NCBI RefSeq assembly: GCF_027922325.1
Contig: NZ_BSFL01000003.1
Span: 806,001 to 870,000 of the forward strand
DNA: 64,000 bases
From: Methylopila turkensis
GTDB lineage: Bacteria; Pseudomonadota; Alphaproteobacteria; Rhizobiales; Methylopilaceae
Direction of reading: 5' to 3'
This document shows positions 29,101 to 40,827 of this stretch, one piece after another. The notes under the pieces were generated by a model. That model was not told the DNA's origin. It was given only the letters and a program-made list of their open reading frames with translations, and made no database searches. Position numbers and translations under genes: made by a program. The first letter of the stretch is position 1. Every line of letters begins with the position of its first letter.

Positions 29101-30333
29101 ATGTCTGACGCCGCTTCCGTGAAAAAGGTCGTCCTCGCCTATTCCGGCGGCCTCGACACCTCCGTCATCCTCAAGTGGCTCCAGACCACCTACAACTGCG
29201 AGGTCGTGACCTTCACCGCCGATCTCGGCCAGGGCGAAGAGCTTGAGCCCGCGCGCAAGAAGGCCGAGTTGCTCGGCATCAAGCCGGACAACATCTTCAT
29301 CGACGACCTGCGCGAAGAGTTCGTGCGGGACTTCGTGTTCCCGATGTTCCGCGCCAACGCGGTTTATGAGGGCCAGTATCTGCTCGGCACCTCGATCGCG
29401 AGGCCGCTGATCGCCAAGCGCCAGATCGAGATCCTCCGCGCGACCGGCGCGGACGCCGTGGCCCATGGCGCGACCGGCAAGGGCAACGATCAGGTCCGCT
29501 TCGAGCTCGCCTACTACGCACTTGAGCCGGAAGTGAAGGTGATCGCGCCGTGGCGCGAATGGGACCTGACCTCCCGCACGAAGCTGATCGAGTTCGCCGA
29601 ACAGCACCAGATCCCGATCGCCAAGGACAAGCGCGGCGAGGCGCCGTTCTCAGTCGACGCCAATCTGCTGCACTCGTCCTCCGAAGGTAAGGTGCTCGAA
29701 GATCCGAGCCTCCCGGCGCCGGAAGACGTGCACATGCGCACGATCTCGCCCGAGGACGCGCCGGACCAGCCGACCCTGATGTCGATCGACTTCGAGAAGG
29801 GCGACGCGGTCGCGATCGACGGCGAGCCGCTGTCGCCGGCGGCGATCCTGACGCGGCTGAACGAGCTCGGACGGGCGAACGGCATCGGCCGGCTCGACCT
29901 GGTCGAGAACCGCTTCGTCGGCATGAAGTCCCGCGGCGTCTACGAGACCCCCGGCGGCACGATCCTGCTCGCAGCCCGCCGCGCGATCGAGTCGATCACG
30001 CTTGACCGCGGCGCGGCGCACCTCAAGGACGAGCTGATGCCGCGCTACGCCGAGCTGATCTACAACGGCTTCTGGTTCGCGCCGGAGCGGGAGATGCTGC
30101 AGGCGGCGATCGATCACTCCCAGAAGGAGGTTTCGGGCCGGGTGCGGCTGAAGCTCTACAAGGGCAACGTCATCGTCACTGGCCGCGACAGCCCGAACTC
30201 GCTCTACAATCAGGAGCTCGTCACCTTCGAGGACGGGGCGGTGGCCTACGACCACAGGGACGCGGCGGGCTTCATCAAGCTCAACGCCCTGCGCCTCCGG
30301 ACGCTCGGGGCGCGCAAGCGGCGCGGGGCGTAA
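29101..30333 (+). CDS. argG: Argininosuccinate synthase
   Basis: This enzyme joins citrulline and aspartate using ATP in arginine biosynthesis. It has 410 residues. The N-type ATP-pyrophosphatase loop AYSGGLDTS is at residues 13-21. Further family blocks are [45 protein letters not shown] and [16 protein letters not shown]. The start is ATG at 29101; in-frame codons upstream encode an Arg/Ser-rich stretch foreign to the family. It is monocistronic by context. Confidence 0.97.
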   Translation: MSDAASVKKVVLAYSGGLDTSVILKWLQTTYNCEVVTFTADLGQGEELEPARKKAELLGIKPDNIFIDDLREEFVRDFVFPMFRANAVYEGQYLLGTSIARPLIAKRQIEILRATGADAVAHGATGKGNDQVRFELAYYALEPEVKVIAPWREWDLTSRTKLIEFAEQHQIPIAKDKRGEAPFSVDANLLHSSSEGKVLEDPSLPAPEDVHMRTISPEDAPDQPTLMSIDFEKGDAVAIDGEPLSPAAILTRLNELGRANGIGRLDLVENRFVGMKSRGVYETPGGTILLAARRAIESITLDRGAAHLKDELMPRYAELIYNGFWFAPEREMLQAAIDHSQKEVSGRVRLKLYKGNVIVTGRDSPNSLYNQELVTFEDGAVAYDHRDAAGFIKLNALRLRTLGARKRRGA

Positions 30334-30334
30334 G

Positions 30335-30432
30335 GCGTCGTCCCGGCCGAAGATCCGGGATCGCCCTGCGGTTTTTGGCCTTTCGACGCGCTGTTCCGGC
30401 TCGGCATGAATGCCGTGCGGCACGGACGACGC
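30335..30432. repeat. Inverted-repeat element between argG and typA
   Basis: A 98-base segment bounded by GCGTCGTCC (30335-30343) and its inverse GGACGACGC (30424-30432), starting just after the argG stop. It contains an inner CGGCAT-GA-ATGCCG hairpin (30402-30415). The ends resemble the GTCGTCCCGG-type intergenic repeats of alphaproteobacteria. The rest of the gap to 30550 carries the typA promoter, which I cannot pinpoint. Confidence 0.4.
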
Positions 30433-30550
30433 ATGGGTGTGTGTCCCACGCGCCCTTGCGTTTCCAGCCCGTTTCCCGCATGTGTGCGCCGCACACGAGA
30501 CTTTTGACGAGAACAGCGGGCCCGCGCGCGCGGCCCCGAGGCGAGACCCC

Positions 30551-32377
<1,827 letters not shown>

Positions 32378-32514
32378 ACGGACGATCTTCGGTTGTTTCC
32401 AAGGTCGTAAGTAAAAGTCCCGATCTCCCCAAGCGGCGGCCCGGCTAGATTGCCGGCCGCTGAAAATGCGCGCGGCGGCGCACGTCGCCGCCTGGGGGAA
32501 ACTGGTCGGGGTCT

Positions 32515-35500
32515 ATGCGCAAGCGTGGTCTGTCATCGGGCGCGGTTCTCGCCGCGTGGGCCCTGTGGGCAGGCGTCGCCTTCGCGCAGGCTCCGATCCA
32601 GCGCGCCGCGCCCGCCGCGGGCGCGGTGATCGCGGCCAAGGGCGGCGAGGAGCTGCAGTTTTCGGCCGAAGCCCTATGGCGCTCGGTCGCGCTCCAGCAG
32701 AACCTCGTCGGCGGCGACACGCTGCGCACCAACGCCTCAGGCGCGCTCGGCATCCTGTTCCAGGACCGCACGCAGGTGCGCGTCGGCCGCAACTCCACGC
32801 TGATCGTCAAGGACGTCGCCCGCGGCCCGAACGGCGAGACCGAGCTCTCGCTGCCGCAGGGCTCGATCTACGCCCGCGCCTCGCGCGGCGGATCGGGCGT
32901 CACCGTCGACACGCCGGCCGCCGCGGCGGCGATCCGCGGCACCGATTGGTCGCTCTCGGTCGAGGGCGCCAAGACCTCGCTGATCGTGACCGAAGGCGAG
33001 GTCACGCTCGCCAATCCGCAGGGGTCCGTCACCGTGCGCCAGGGCGAAGGCGCGGTCGCGCTGATCGGCCAGGCGCCGCGCAAGATCACCCTGATCAACT
33101 TCGACGGCCGCGCCCAGCTCCTGCTCTATCGCGAGCTGCGCGACTCCTTCTTCGAGCTGTCGCCCAACACCCGGCCGGGCCGCGACCTGCGCGACGCCCG
33201 CGCCCGCATCCGCGCGACGCCCGCGGCGCGCCGCTCCGCCGAGGACGCCGTGGCAAACGCCGAGCTTGCGCTCGATTTCGACGGCGCCGCTGAGGCCGAG
33301 CGCGCCGTCGCGGAGGCCGAGCGCCCCGGCCTCACCGCAGCCCAGCGCGCGCGCCTGACGCTGGTGCGCGGCTTCATCGCCGCGCGGCGGGGCCAGTGGC
33401 CCGACGCCGCCGCTCGCTTCCAGTCCGTCGGCCGAAGCCTCGACGCTGAGCGCCGCGACACCGCCGCTTACGCCGCCTGGGTCTCCGAGACTCTGGCGCG
33501 GCCGAACGAGCGCCCCGCCCCGCTGCCGGACCCCTCGCGCCACGCCCAGAGCCGCGCCGGCGCGATCGGCCGCGCCAGCGTCGAACTGTTCGTCGAAAGC
33601 AACGAACGGGGCGTCGAGCTGCTGAAGGAAGCCGGTTGGCGGCGCCCTTCGGACCCGTTCATCGCCGCGGCGACGGCGGCGACGCTGCTGACGATCGACC
33701 AGGACGAAGCGGCCAGGGTCGAGATCGACCGTGCGCTCGCGCTCGATCCGGACGACCCGTTCGCGCTCGCGGTGCGCGCGCGCTACCGCTGGACGGCGAA
33801 GAGCGACTTCGACGGCGCCAAGCAGGACATCGAGCGCGCCATAGCGACGGTTCCCGGCGACGCCCGATTCTGGGCCGAACTCGCGTTGATCGAGGACGAG
33901 CGCGAAGCGGTGCGCGAAGCCGAACGGGCGCATCTGCGCTCGATCGAGCTCGATCCCGGCACCCCGCTCTATCTCGCGAACTACGCCAACTTCCTGATCA
34001 ACCGGAATCAGATCAGCGCCGCGGAAGAGCCGCTCAGGCGGGCGGAGGCGATCGATCCTTCCGGTGCGGTGCAGCTCGTCACGCGCGGCCGGTTGCTGAC
34101 GCGTCAGGGCCAGACCGAGGAAGGCCTCCAGAAGCTGCTCGCGGCCTCGGCGGTGAACCCGACCTATGTGGACGGCCTGCTGGAGCTGGCGATCACGAAC
34201 TACCAGCTCGGCGCCTATGACGAGGCGGCGCAGGCGCTCGACAACGCCGACCGCTTCGACGACGACAACCCCAACACGCCGCTCGCGCGCTCCGTCATCG
34301 CGGTCGACCAGTACCGCGCCGACGAGGCCATCGTCGCGGCGCGGGAATCGCTCCGGCGCCGGCTCGCGCGCGGCGGCTATTTCGCCACCATCGAATCCGA
34401 CCGCCAGAACGGATCGCCGATCAACAGCGCGCTGCGCTTCCTCGACCTCGACGACTGGGGCCGCTACTTCGGCGACCGCACCTTCGACCCGTTCTCCGCC
34501 TTCGGGTACTTCGACCAGGCGACCTCGAGCCGCAGCGATCCATTCACCGCGGAGCAGCCCTCCGCGCTCGGCGATTCGCTCGGGTCCACGGCGTTTTCGT
34601 CCCAACTTCAGGGCCTGATGCTGGAGCCGCTGGCGGTCGCAGGCCCCGAACGGCGGCAGATGCTCAGCCACGCCCCGTTCGCGGAGGTCGCCGTCGAAGG
34701 CGGCCTGAGATCCGAGCGCGGCGACATCGGCTGGCGCAACGCCTTCGTCGCACAGGGCAAGCTGATGCAGCCGACGCCGGTCGCGGTCTATGTCGTCGGC
34801 GCGCTCGATCGGCCGGACAGCTCGTTCGACGACGACCGGAGCGATCTCAGCAGTCTGACCGCCCTCATCGGCGCGCAGCCGACGCTGTTCGACAATGTGG
34901 TGCTCTATGGCGCGATGCAGCGGCCGAAACAGGACCTGAGGACGGTCGACCTGTTCTCTCAGCGCGCCGAGCGCGTGGAGTCGGACGCCCGCACCGCCGG
35001 CGTCGGGTGGACCCACACCTTCGCCGAGCGCAACCTGTTTCAGATGCTCGTCTCGGGCTCGCGCCTCGACCGGACGCAGGAGGGCGACGCCGTCACGGAC
35101 ATCTTCGACGTCAACTTCAACGTCCGACCCGACGGTCTCCCCGACATATTCCATCGGCGCCGCGCCAAGGGCCACGAGGACAACGGCGTCGCGGCGGTCG
35201 CCCACATGGTCGGCTTCGGCGACGTCACTCTCAAATACGGCGCCGAAGGTTCGATCGCCCGCGCGAAGTCGGTGGAGGATCGCTTCTATCCCGCAGGCGC
35301 GTTCCCGCCGCCGCTGAACTATCCCGACACCGCGTTCGACGTCACCACGCGGGTCGAAGGAGAGGTTGGCCTCGCCTACGCCGACGCCGTCTGGGAGGCC
35401 TCGCCGTCAATCCGGTTCGAGGCCGGCGTGTTCGCGACCTCGGTCGATTACAAGACGACGGGCTTCGACTGCACCTTCGCCCCCTTCCTGCCCTGCCTCG

Positions 35501-36285
35501 CGGCGCAGTTCCGCCAGCGCGACCGCGACCTGAACCCCCGGATCGGCGCGGCCTGGGAGCCGGTTCGCGGCCACTGGCTGCGCACCGCGTACCGCGAAGA
35601 CGTTGCCGTGCTCAACAACGCCTCGCTCGCGCCGGTCGCGACCGTCGGCATCCTCCCGAACGAGACGCCGGCCCCGATCGGCGCCGAGGTGAAGACCTTC
35701 GCGGCGCGCTGGGACGCGGAGTGGAGCCCGCACCTCTTTACCTCGCTCGAGTACCAGGACCAGCGCGCGGACCAGCTCGGCTTCGGCATCCCCGAAAGCG
35801 TGTTCGACGCCACGCGCGCCGACGTGCGCCTCCGCCGGCTCGAGGCGAGCGCCAACCTGTGGCTGACGCACGGCGTCGGCCTGTTCGCGCGCTACGCCCG
35901 CACCTGGGCCGACGCGGCCGGCGACGCCGGCGCGCCTTTCGTCGCGGACCATGCGGGCCGTATCGGCGTCACCTTCGTGCACCCATCGAAGGTGCGGCTG
36001 TCGCTGATCCAGACCTTCGTCGGCGCGCGCGACGACGCCGGCGCGGACATCCCGCTCTCGCTCAGCGAGACGCGGCGGCTGAAGGCGTTCACGACCACCG
36101 ACGTCGGCCTGACCTGGGAGCCGTTCGACAAGCGCCTGCTCATCGGGCTGCAGGCGGTGAACCTGTTCGACCGGCGCTACGTCGTGCAGGCCAACGCGTT
36201 CTCGACGCAGTTCCGGGGCCTCGCCGGCGAGACCATCGAGGGCCAGCGCCGCACCTTCCTCGCGACCGCGCGCGTGCGGTTCTGA
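32515..36285 (+). CDS. Giant FecR-TPR-beta-barrel outer membrane protein
   Basis: A 1256-residue protein with three parts. A signal peptide (residues 1-25, ending GVAFAQA) precedes a FecR-like domain at about 45-165 (LVGGDTLRTNASGALGILFQDRTQVRVG, then VTVDTPAAAAAIRGTDWSLSV). Residues ~225-620 are Ala/Arg-rich helical repeats with several TPR-like units (ARVEIDRALALDPDDPFAL, AHLRSIELDPGTPLYL, EEPLRRAEAIDPSG). From ~700 to the end the sequence is beta-rich and closes with NLFDRRYVVQAN and a terminal Phe, like a TonB-receptor or porin barrel, though I see no plug domain. It should sit in the outer membrane with a periplasmic FecR/TPR portion. Its stop overlaps the ATG of the next gene, a CHASE2 adenylate cyclase, by one base. 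Confidence 0.82.
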   Translation: MRKRGLSSGAVLAAWALWAGVAFAQAPIQRAAPAAGAVIAAKGGEELQFSAEALWRSVALQQNLVGGDTLRTNASGALGILFQDRTQVRVGRNSTLIVKDVARGPNGETELSLPQGSIYARASRGGSGVTVDTPAAAAAIRGTDWSLSVEGAKTSLIVTEGEVTLANPQGSVTVRQGEGAVALIGQAPRKITLINFDGRAQLLLYRELRDSFFELSPNTRPGRDLRDARARIRATPAARRSAEDAVANAELALDFDGAAEAERAVAEAERPGLTAAQRARLTLVRGFIAARRGQWPDAAARFQSVGRSLDAERRDTAAYAAWVSETLARPNERPAPLPDPSRHAQSRAGAIGRASVELFVESNERGVELLKEAGWRRPSDPFIAAATAATLLTIDQDEAARVEIDRALALDPDDPFALAVRARYRWTAKSDFDGAKQDIERAIATVPGDARFWAELALIEDEREAVREAERAHLRSIELDPGTPLYLANYANFLINRNQISAAEEPLRRAEAIDPSGAVQLVTRGRLLTRQGQTEEGLQKLLAASAVNPTYVDGLLELAITNYQLGAYDEAAQALDNADRFDDDNPNTPLARSVIAVDQYRADEAIVAARESLRRRLARGGYFATIESDRQNGSPINSALRFLDLDDWGRYFGDRTFDPFSAFGYFDQATSSRSDPFTAEQPSALGDSLGSTAFSSQLQGLMLEPLAVAGPERRQMLSHAPFAEVAVEGGLRSERGDIGWRNAFVAQGKLMQPTPVAVYVVGALDRPDSSFDDDRSDLSSLTALIGAQPTLFDNVVLYGAMQRPKQDLRTVDLFSQRAERVESDARTAGVGWTHTFAERNLFQMLVSGSRLDRTQEGDAVTDIFDVNFNVRPDGLPDIFHRRRAKGHEDNGVAAVAHMVGFGDVTLKYGAEGSIARAKSVEDRFYPAGAFPPPLNYPDTAFDVTTRVEGEVGLAYADAVWEASPSIRFEAGVFATSVDYKTTGFDCTFAPFLPCLAAQFRQRDRDLNPRIGAAWEPVRGHWLRTAYREDVAVLNNASLAPVATVGILPNETPAPIGAEVKTFAARWDAEWSPHLFTSLEYQDQRADQLGFGIPESVFDATRADVRLRRLEASANLWLTHGVGLFARYARTWADAAGDAGAPFVADHAGRIGVTFVHPSKVRLSLIQTFVGARDDAGADIPLSLSETRRLKAFTTTDVGLTWEPFDKRLLIGLQAVNLFDRRYVVQANAFSTQFRGLAGETIEGQRRTFLATARVRF

Positions 36286-38264
36286 TGCGGCAGGCCCTGC
36301 GACGGCTCGGCGCGCTCGCGCCGGCGCTGGCGATCGGGGCCGTTCTCGCGCTGCTGCTCGCGAGTCCCTGGCGCGGCGTTCTGGACGCGCCCGCCTACGA
36401 CGCGCTCGCGGCGATCGCGCCGCCGCCCCCCGCCTCCGACATCGTCGTGGTCGCGATCGACGAACCGTCCTTCGCCGAGATCGGACAGCGCTGGCCGTGG
36501 CCGCGCAGCCTGCATGCCGATCTCGTCCGGGCCGCGAGGGCGGCCGGGGCGCGGACGATCGGCCTCGACATCGTCTTCGCCGAGCCGTCGAGCCCGGAAG
36601 CCGACCGCGCACTCGCCGAGGCTCTGGGCCCGGAAGTAACGCTGGCCGCCGACTTCACCGTCATCGACACGCCGCACGCGCGACAGTCGCTGCGGATCGA
36701 TCCACTCCCGGAGTTTCTGGACCGGGAAGCAGAAGCCGGGATCGCGGCGGTCTCGCTCGACCGCGACGGCGCGCTGCGGCGGGCGCCGGCCTATGACGAC
36801 GCCTTCGCCCGCATGGTCGCGCGCGCGGCGGGCGCGACGCCCGGCCCCGTCCCGGACGGCGCGCTGATCCGGTTTCGCGGCGGCCCGCGGACCTACCGCA
36901 CCGTGTCCTACTATCAGGCGCTCGAACCGGACAAATTCCTGCCGCCCGGCGCTCTCAAGGACGCCGTCGTGCTCGTCGGCCTGAGCACCCAGACCGCGGC
37001 CGGCGCCGGCGCGGCCGACGCCTTCGCGACCCCGTTCACCGCCCGCACGGGCCGGTGGACCGCCGGCGTCGAGGCGCAGGCGACGATGGTCGACGGCTGG
37101 CGATCCGGCGACGTCATCCGCCAGGCGCCGCTCTGGACGGAGTTCGCGGCGCTCGGCCTCGCGATCGCGGCGGGCGCGGGCCTCGCCCGCGGCGGGCGGG
37201 TGACGCTGCGCGCCGCACTCTCCGCCTTGGGGCTCGCCGTCGTCGCGGTCGTCGCAAGCTGGATCGCGCTGCGCTACGGCGGTTGGTGGCTTTCGCCCGT
37301 GGCGATGGTTCTCGCGCTCGCCGCCGTCGTCGGGCTCGACGCCGCCATCGACTATGCGCGGGAGCGGCGCGCCCGAAAGGAGATCGCCCGCGCCTTCGGG
37401 CAGTATCTCGCGCCGGAGCTGGTCGAACGGCTCGCGCGCGATCCCGCGGCGCTGAAGCTCGGCGGCGAGGTGCGCGTGATCACCGTCCTGTTCTGCGACG
37501 TGCGCGGCTTCACCACCATCGCCGAGCGGCTCAAGGACGATCCGGAGCGCCTGACGAGCCTCGTCAACCGGCTGCTGCAGCCGCTGTCCGACGCGGTGTT
37601 CGCCGAGGGCGGCACGATCGACAAGTACATCGGCGACTGCGTGATGGCGTTCTGGAACGCCCCGCTCGACACGCCCGACCACGCGGAGCGCGCCGTCGCC
37701 GCGGGCCTTCGCATGCTCGCGGCCATCGAGGCGCTCAATGCGGAGCTTGCGGCGGAACCCGCCGCCGGCGCGCCTCCGCTCGTGTTCGGGGTCGGCGTCG
37801 GGATCAACACCGGCGCCTGCGTGGTCGGCAATCTCGGCTGCGACCGCCGCTTCGACTACAGCGCGATCGGGGACGCCGTGAACCTCGCCTCGCGGCTCGA
37901 GAGCGCCTCCCGGTTCTACGGCGTGTCCATGCTGATCGGCGAAGACACCGCCGCCGCGGCGCAGGGCCGCTTCGCGCTGCTGGAGCTCGACCGGCTGGCG
38001 GTGAAGGGCCGCGCGAGCGGAACCGCGGTCTACGCCGTGCTCCCCGCCGCGCATTCGGAGGCGGCGGCCCGCGTCCAGGCCGCGTTCCTCGCCGCCTATC
38101 GCGCTGGCGACTGGGACGCGGCGGACGCGGCGCTCGGGAGGCTGTCGTCGGAAGCGCCCGAACTCGGCGTCTACGCCGTCCGCATGGCCGAGCGTGTCGC
38201 GCGCCTGCGCGCCGAGCCGCCGCCAGCCGACTGGAACGGCGTGTTCGCCGCCGCCGAGAAGTAG
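36285..38264 (+). CDS. CHASE2-domain adenylate/guanylate cyclase (class III)
   Basis: A 659-residue membrane sensor. One N-terminal helix (about 10-28) precedes a periplasmic CHASE2 domain (~30-275; DIVVVAIDEPSFAEIGQRWPWPR, GARTIGLDIVFAEPS, DAVVLVGLS). Two to three helices span ~285-365. The class III cyclase domain runs ~390-570. Metal-binding Asp residues are in VLFCDVRGFTT (from about 401) and YIGDCVMAF. The Lys of DKYIGD (near 447) and the Asp of YSAIGDAVNLASRLE fit adenylate rather than guanylate as substrate. The ATG overlaps the stop of the FecR-TPR-barrel gene, so the two are translationally coupled. It converges on an antiporter gene with a cyclic-nucleotide-binding domain. Confidence 0.93.
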   Translation: MRQALRRLGALAPALAIGAVLALLLASPWRGVLDAPAYDALAAIAPPPPASDIVVVAIDEPSFAEIGQRWPWPRSLHADLVRAARAAGARTIGLDIVFAEPSSPEADRALAEALGPEVTLAADFTVIDTPHARQSLRIDPLPEFLDREAEAGIAAVSLDRDGALRRAPAYDDAFARMVARAAGATPGPVPDGALIRFRGGPRTYRTVSYYQALEPDKFLPPGALKDAVVLVGLSTQTAAGAGAADAFATPFTARTGRWTAGVEAQATMVDGWRSGDVIRQAPLWTEFAALGLAIAAGAGLARGGRVTLRAALSALGLAVVAVVASWIALRYGGWWLSPVAMVLALAAVVGLDAAIDYARERRARKEIARAFGQYLAPELVERLARDPAALKLGGEVRVITVLFCDVRGFTTIAERLKDDPERLTSLVNRLLQPLSDAVFAEGGTIDKYIGDCVMAFWNAPLDTPDHAERAVAAGLRMLAAIEALNAELAAEPAAGAPPLVFGVGVGINTGACVVGNLGCDRRFDYSAIGDAVNLASRLESASRFYGVSMLIGEDTAAAAQGRFALLELDRLAVKGRASGTAVYAVLPAAHSEAAARVQAAFLAAYRAGDWDAADAALGRLSSEAPELGVYAVRMAERVARLRAEPPPADWNGVFAAAEK

Positions 38265-38271
38265 CCCCGTC

Positions 38272-40737
38272 TCATGCGTTCCCACCGGCGTTCGCTCGCA
38301 GCCGCTGGGCCGCGGTCGCCTCGATCCGCGCGCGAAGCTCGGGATGGTCGTCGAGGAAGCTCATGAAGGCGCGGCGCGGCAGCCTGAGCAGCGAGCCATA
38401 GGCGATCGAGTCGACGTCGGCCGTCCGCTCCTGGTCCGTCAGCAGCGCGATCTCCCCGAAGACGTCGCCGCGCCCGAGCCGGACCACCCCGCTCCGCCCC
38501 ATCACCTCGACCGCGCCGGAGGCGATGAAATAAGCCGCGTCGCCCTGGTCGCCGCGCCGGATCAGGCGCTCGCCGGGATGGACGAGGATCGGCTCGACGC
38601 GGTCCGCGAGGCGCTTGAGCGCGGCCGCGTCGAGGCCGGCCAGCATCGGCAGGCGCGCGATCAGCGTGCGCGCGTCGAGGCCGAGGTCGAGCGCCGGACG
38701 GATCTCGGCGCTGCGGCGGCGGTGGTCGAGATCCAGGCCGAGGTCGCGGTGCAGTTCCGGGCTGATGAGGCCCTCCTCGTGCATGCGGTCGTATTCGCGC
38801 TCCTCGAAGGCGAGCGCCGCGTTCCGCAGCAGGCGGCGCTCGAGCGCCTGGGCGTAGTCGGGATACTGCAGGCGCAGCGCGTCGAGCTGGCGGGCGACCG
38901 CGGCGGAGCGCTCGGCGTGGACCTCGGCGACGGCGTCGGCCGCGGCGTCCCCGAGTACCGGACGGATCGTCTCGTCGGCGACGCCCTCGATCCGCCGCAG
39001 CGCCATCGAGGTGAGCTGGAGCAGCTCGAAACGGTCGGCGAGCGCGCGGGCGAGCCATCCGCGCCAGCCGAGCTTTCGGGCGAGCAGCTGCGCCAGCCGC
39101 TCGGAGCGGGAAAAGGCGAGCGCGACGCCATAGGCCTGCCGATAGCCCGCAGGCCCCGCCGCGCGGCTGCGGTCGCTCAGGCGCCGCACGTCGCTCAACA
39201 GCCGGTTCACCAGCCCAAGCGAGACGGCGCGCTCGCGCACCCGCTCCATCACCAGCTCGCGCTCGGCGCGGGCAAGCGTCACCAGCGCGATCGCGACGCG
39301 CTCGCCGACCGGGGCGGGAGCCTCCACGACGGGCGGCGCGGCGCTCGCTAGTGGGATCTCGGGCGGCGGCGCGATGCGGTAGGTCGCGGCGGTCTCCGCC
39401 ACCGCGACGGCGACCCGCGCATGGGCGGCGGCGAACACGTCGCGCCGCAGCGCGGCGTCGACCGGCGACAGGCGGTCGACGCCGGTCGCGCGGACCAGCC
39501 GGCGCAGCGTCGCGCCCTGCACCAGCAGCGTGAACAGCACATAGCCGGTGGCGAGCACCGCCACGAAGGAGCGCACCTCGCGCGGAATGGCCTCGTTTTC
39601 GGTGACCGCGAGCGCGAGCACGAGCGTCGTCGCGCCCCGGAGCCCGCCCCAGAACACGACCCAGCGGAACGGGCGGCTGATCGACGGCGCCATGCGGGCG
39701 CGCGCCAGCGCCGGCATCAGCCCGAACACGATCGCCGCTCGCGCGATCAGGGAAGCGACGATCAGCGCCACGAGCAGCAGGAGGTCCCGCAGGGTCGCGT
39801 CCGCCAGCAGGCGCGGGGCGAGGATCGAGGCGAGCACGAAGATCAGCGACGCCGCCCACCAGTCGATCTGCTCCCACACCGCGCGCAGGTGGCGCCACAC
39901 GTCCGGCGGCGCCTTCGCAGGCCCCGCGGCGGCGAAGGTCATGCCCGCCGCGACGACGGCGAGCACGCCCGAGACGTGCAGCAGGCTCTCCGCGACGACG
40001 AAGACAAGGTAAGGCAGCGCGAGGCTGACGGAGGTCGGCGCGAGCGCGTTGTCGCGCAGCGCGCCGACGAGATTGGACGCCGCCCAGCCTCCGACGAAGC
40101 CGACCACGGCGCCGCCAAGCGGAAGCACGACCGCGTCGAGCGCCGCGGCGCCCGGATCGAACGGCCGTCCCGTCACCAGCAGATCGAGAAACAGCGCGAA
40201 CAGCGTGATCGCCGCGGCGTCGTTCAACAGGCTTTCGCCCTCGACGAGGCGGACGAGACGCGCCGGCGCGCCGGCCTCGCGAAAGATGCCGATCACCGCG
40301 ATCGGATCGGTCGTCGCGACGATCGCGCCGAGCAGCAGGCAGGCCACCAGCGGCGCCGCCGTGAAGGGCCAGAGCGCGAAGCCGATCACCAGCGTCGAGA
40401 CGACGACGGCGACGATCGCGAGGATGAAGATCGGGCTCGCGTCCTCGAGCACATGGCGGACGTCGGTGTTCATCGCCGACTGGAACAGCAGCAGCGGCAG
40501 GAACACGAACAGGAAGGCCTCGGCGTTGAGCGGCAGGTCCGTGATCGCAGCCGCGAGGCTGCGGCCGGCGGGCCCGAGCGCGCCCGCATGCAGCACGAGC
40601 CCGACCGAGCCGAGCACCACGCCGAACAGCGCCAGCAGCACGCTCGCCGGAAGCCGGACCCGGGCCGCCGCGGGCTCCGCGAGGCTGACGACCAGCAACA
40701 GGGCCGCCAGGACGGCGACGACGACGGCGATGGACAT
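38272..40737 (-). CDS. CPA1 cation/proton antiporter with C-terminal cyclic-nucleotide-binding domain
   Basis: An 821-residue protein. Residues 1-410 form about 12 helices of an NhaP/CPA1 Na+(K+)/H+ exchanger (LLLFQSAMNTDVRHVLED, IVATTDPIAVIGIF, EGESLLNDAAAITLFALFLD, FWGGLRGATTLVLALA). A long helical linker (~430-680) leads to a cNMP-binding domain (~690-815). Its phosphate-binding cassette is recognisable as VFGEIALLTDQERTADV, with the conserved Glu and Arg that contact cyclic AMP. ATG at 40737 gives the first helix at once. The gene ends 7 bases from the end of the convergent adenylate cyclase gene, which suggests its activity is set by cAMP. Confidence 0.92.
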   Translation of the reverse strand: MSIAVVVAVLAALLLVVSLAEPAAARVRLPASVLLALFGVVLGSVGLVLHAGALGPAGRSLAAAITDLPLNAEAFLFVFLPLLLFQSAMNTDVRHVLEDASPIFILAIVAVVVSTLVIGFALWPFTAAPLVACLLLGAIVATTDPIAVIGIFREAGAPARLVRLVEGESLLNDAAAITLFALFLDLLVTGRPFDPGAAALDAVVLPLGGAVVGFVGGWAASNLVGALRDNALAPTSVSLALPYLVFVVAESLLHVSGVLAVVAAGMTFAAAGPAKAPPDVWRHLRAVWEQIDWWAASLIFVLASILAPRLLADATLRDLLLLVALIVASLIARAAIVFGLMPALARARMAPSISRPFRWVVFWGGLRGATTLVLALAVTENEAIPREVRSFVAVLATGYVLFTLLVQGATLRRLVRATGVDRLSPVDAALRRDVFAAAHARVAVAVAETAATYRIAPPPEIPLASAAPPVVEAPAPVGERVAIALVTLARAERELVMERVRERAVSLGLVNRLLSDVRRLSDRSRAAGPAGYRQAYGVALAFSRSERLAQLLARKLGWRGWLARALADRFELLQLTSMALRRIEGVADETIRPVLGDAAADAVAEVHAERSAAVARQLDALRLQYPDYAQALERRLLRNAALAFEEREYDRMHEEGLISPELHRDLGLDLDHRRRSAEIRPALDLGLDARTLIARLPMLAGLDAAALKRLADRVEPILVHPGERLIRRGDQGDAAYFIASGAVEVMGRSGVVRLGRGDVFGEIALLTDQERTADVDSIAYGSLLRLPRRAFMSFLDDHPELRARIEATAAQRLRANAGGNA

Positions 40738-40827
40738 AGACGGAACGTATCCCCGGACGCGGACCGCGAGGGGACGCAACCGCGGACGTGGAGTCAACGG
40801 AAAGGCGGCCTGTCAGGAGCGCGACTT

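Noticed and set aside
32737..35205. An 822-codon open frame on the minus strand opposite the FecR-TPR-barrel gene
   Set aside because: Composition is Arg/Gly/Glu-rich with no domain, whereas the plus-strand frame has a signal peptide, a FecR domain, TPR units and a barrel.
32515..36285. FecR domain as part of a FecIR iron-signalling system
   Set aside because: No ECF sigma factor or ferric siderophore receptor with a plug domain is adjacent, and the FecR domain is at the N-terminus of a secreted protein rather than behind an inner-membrane helix.
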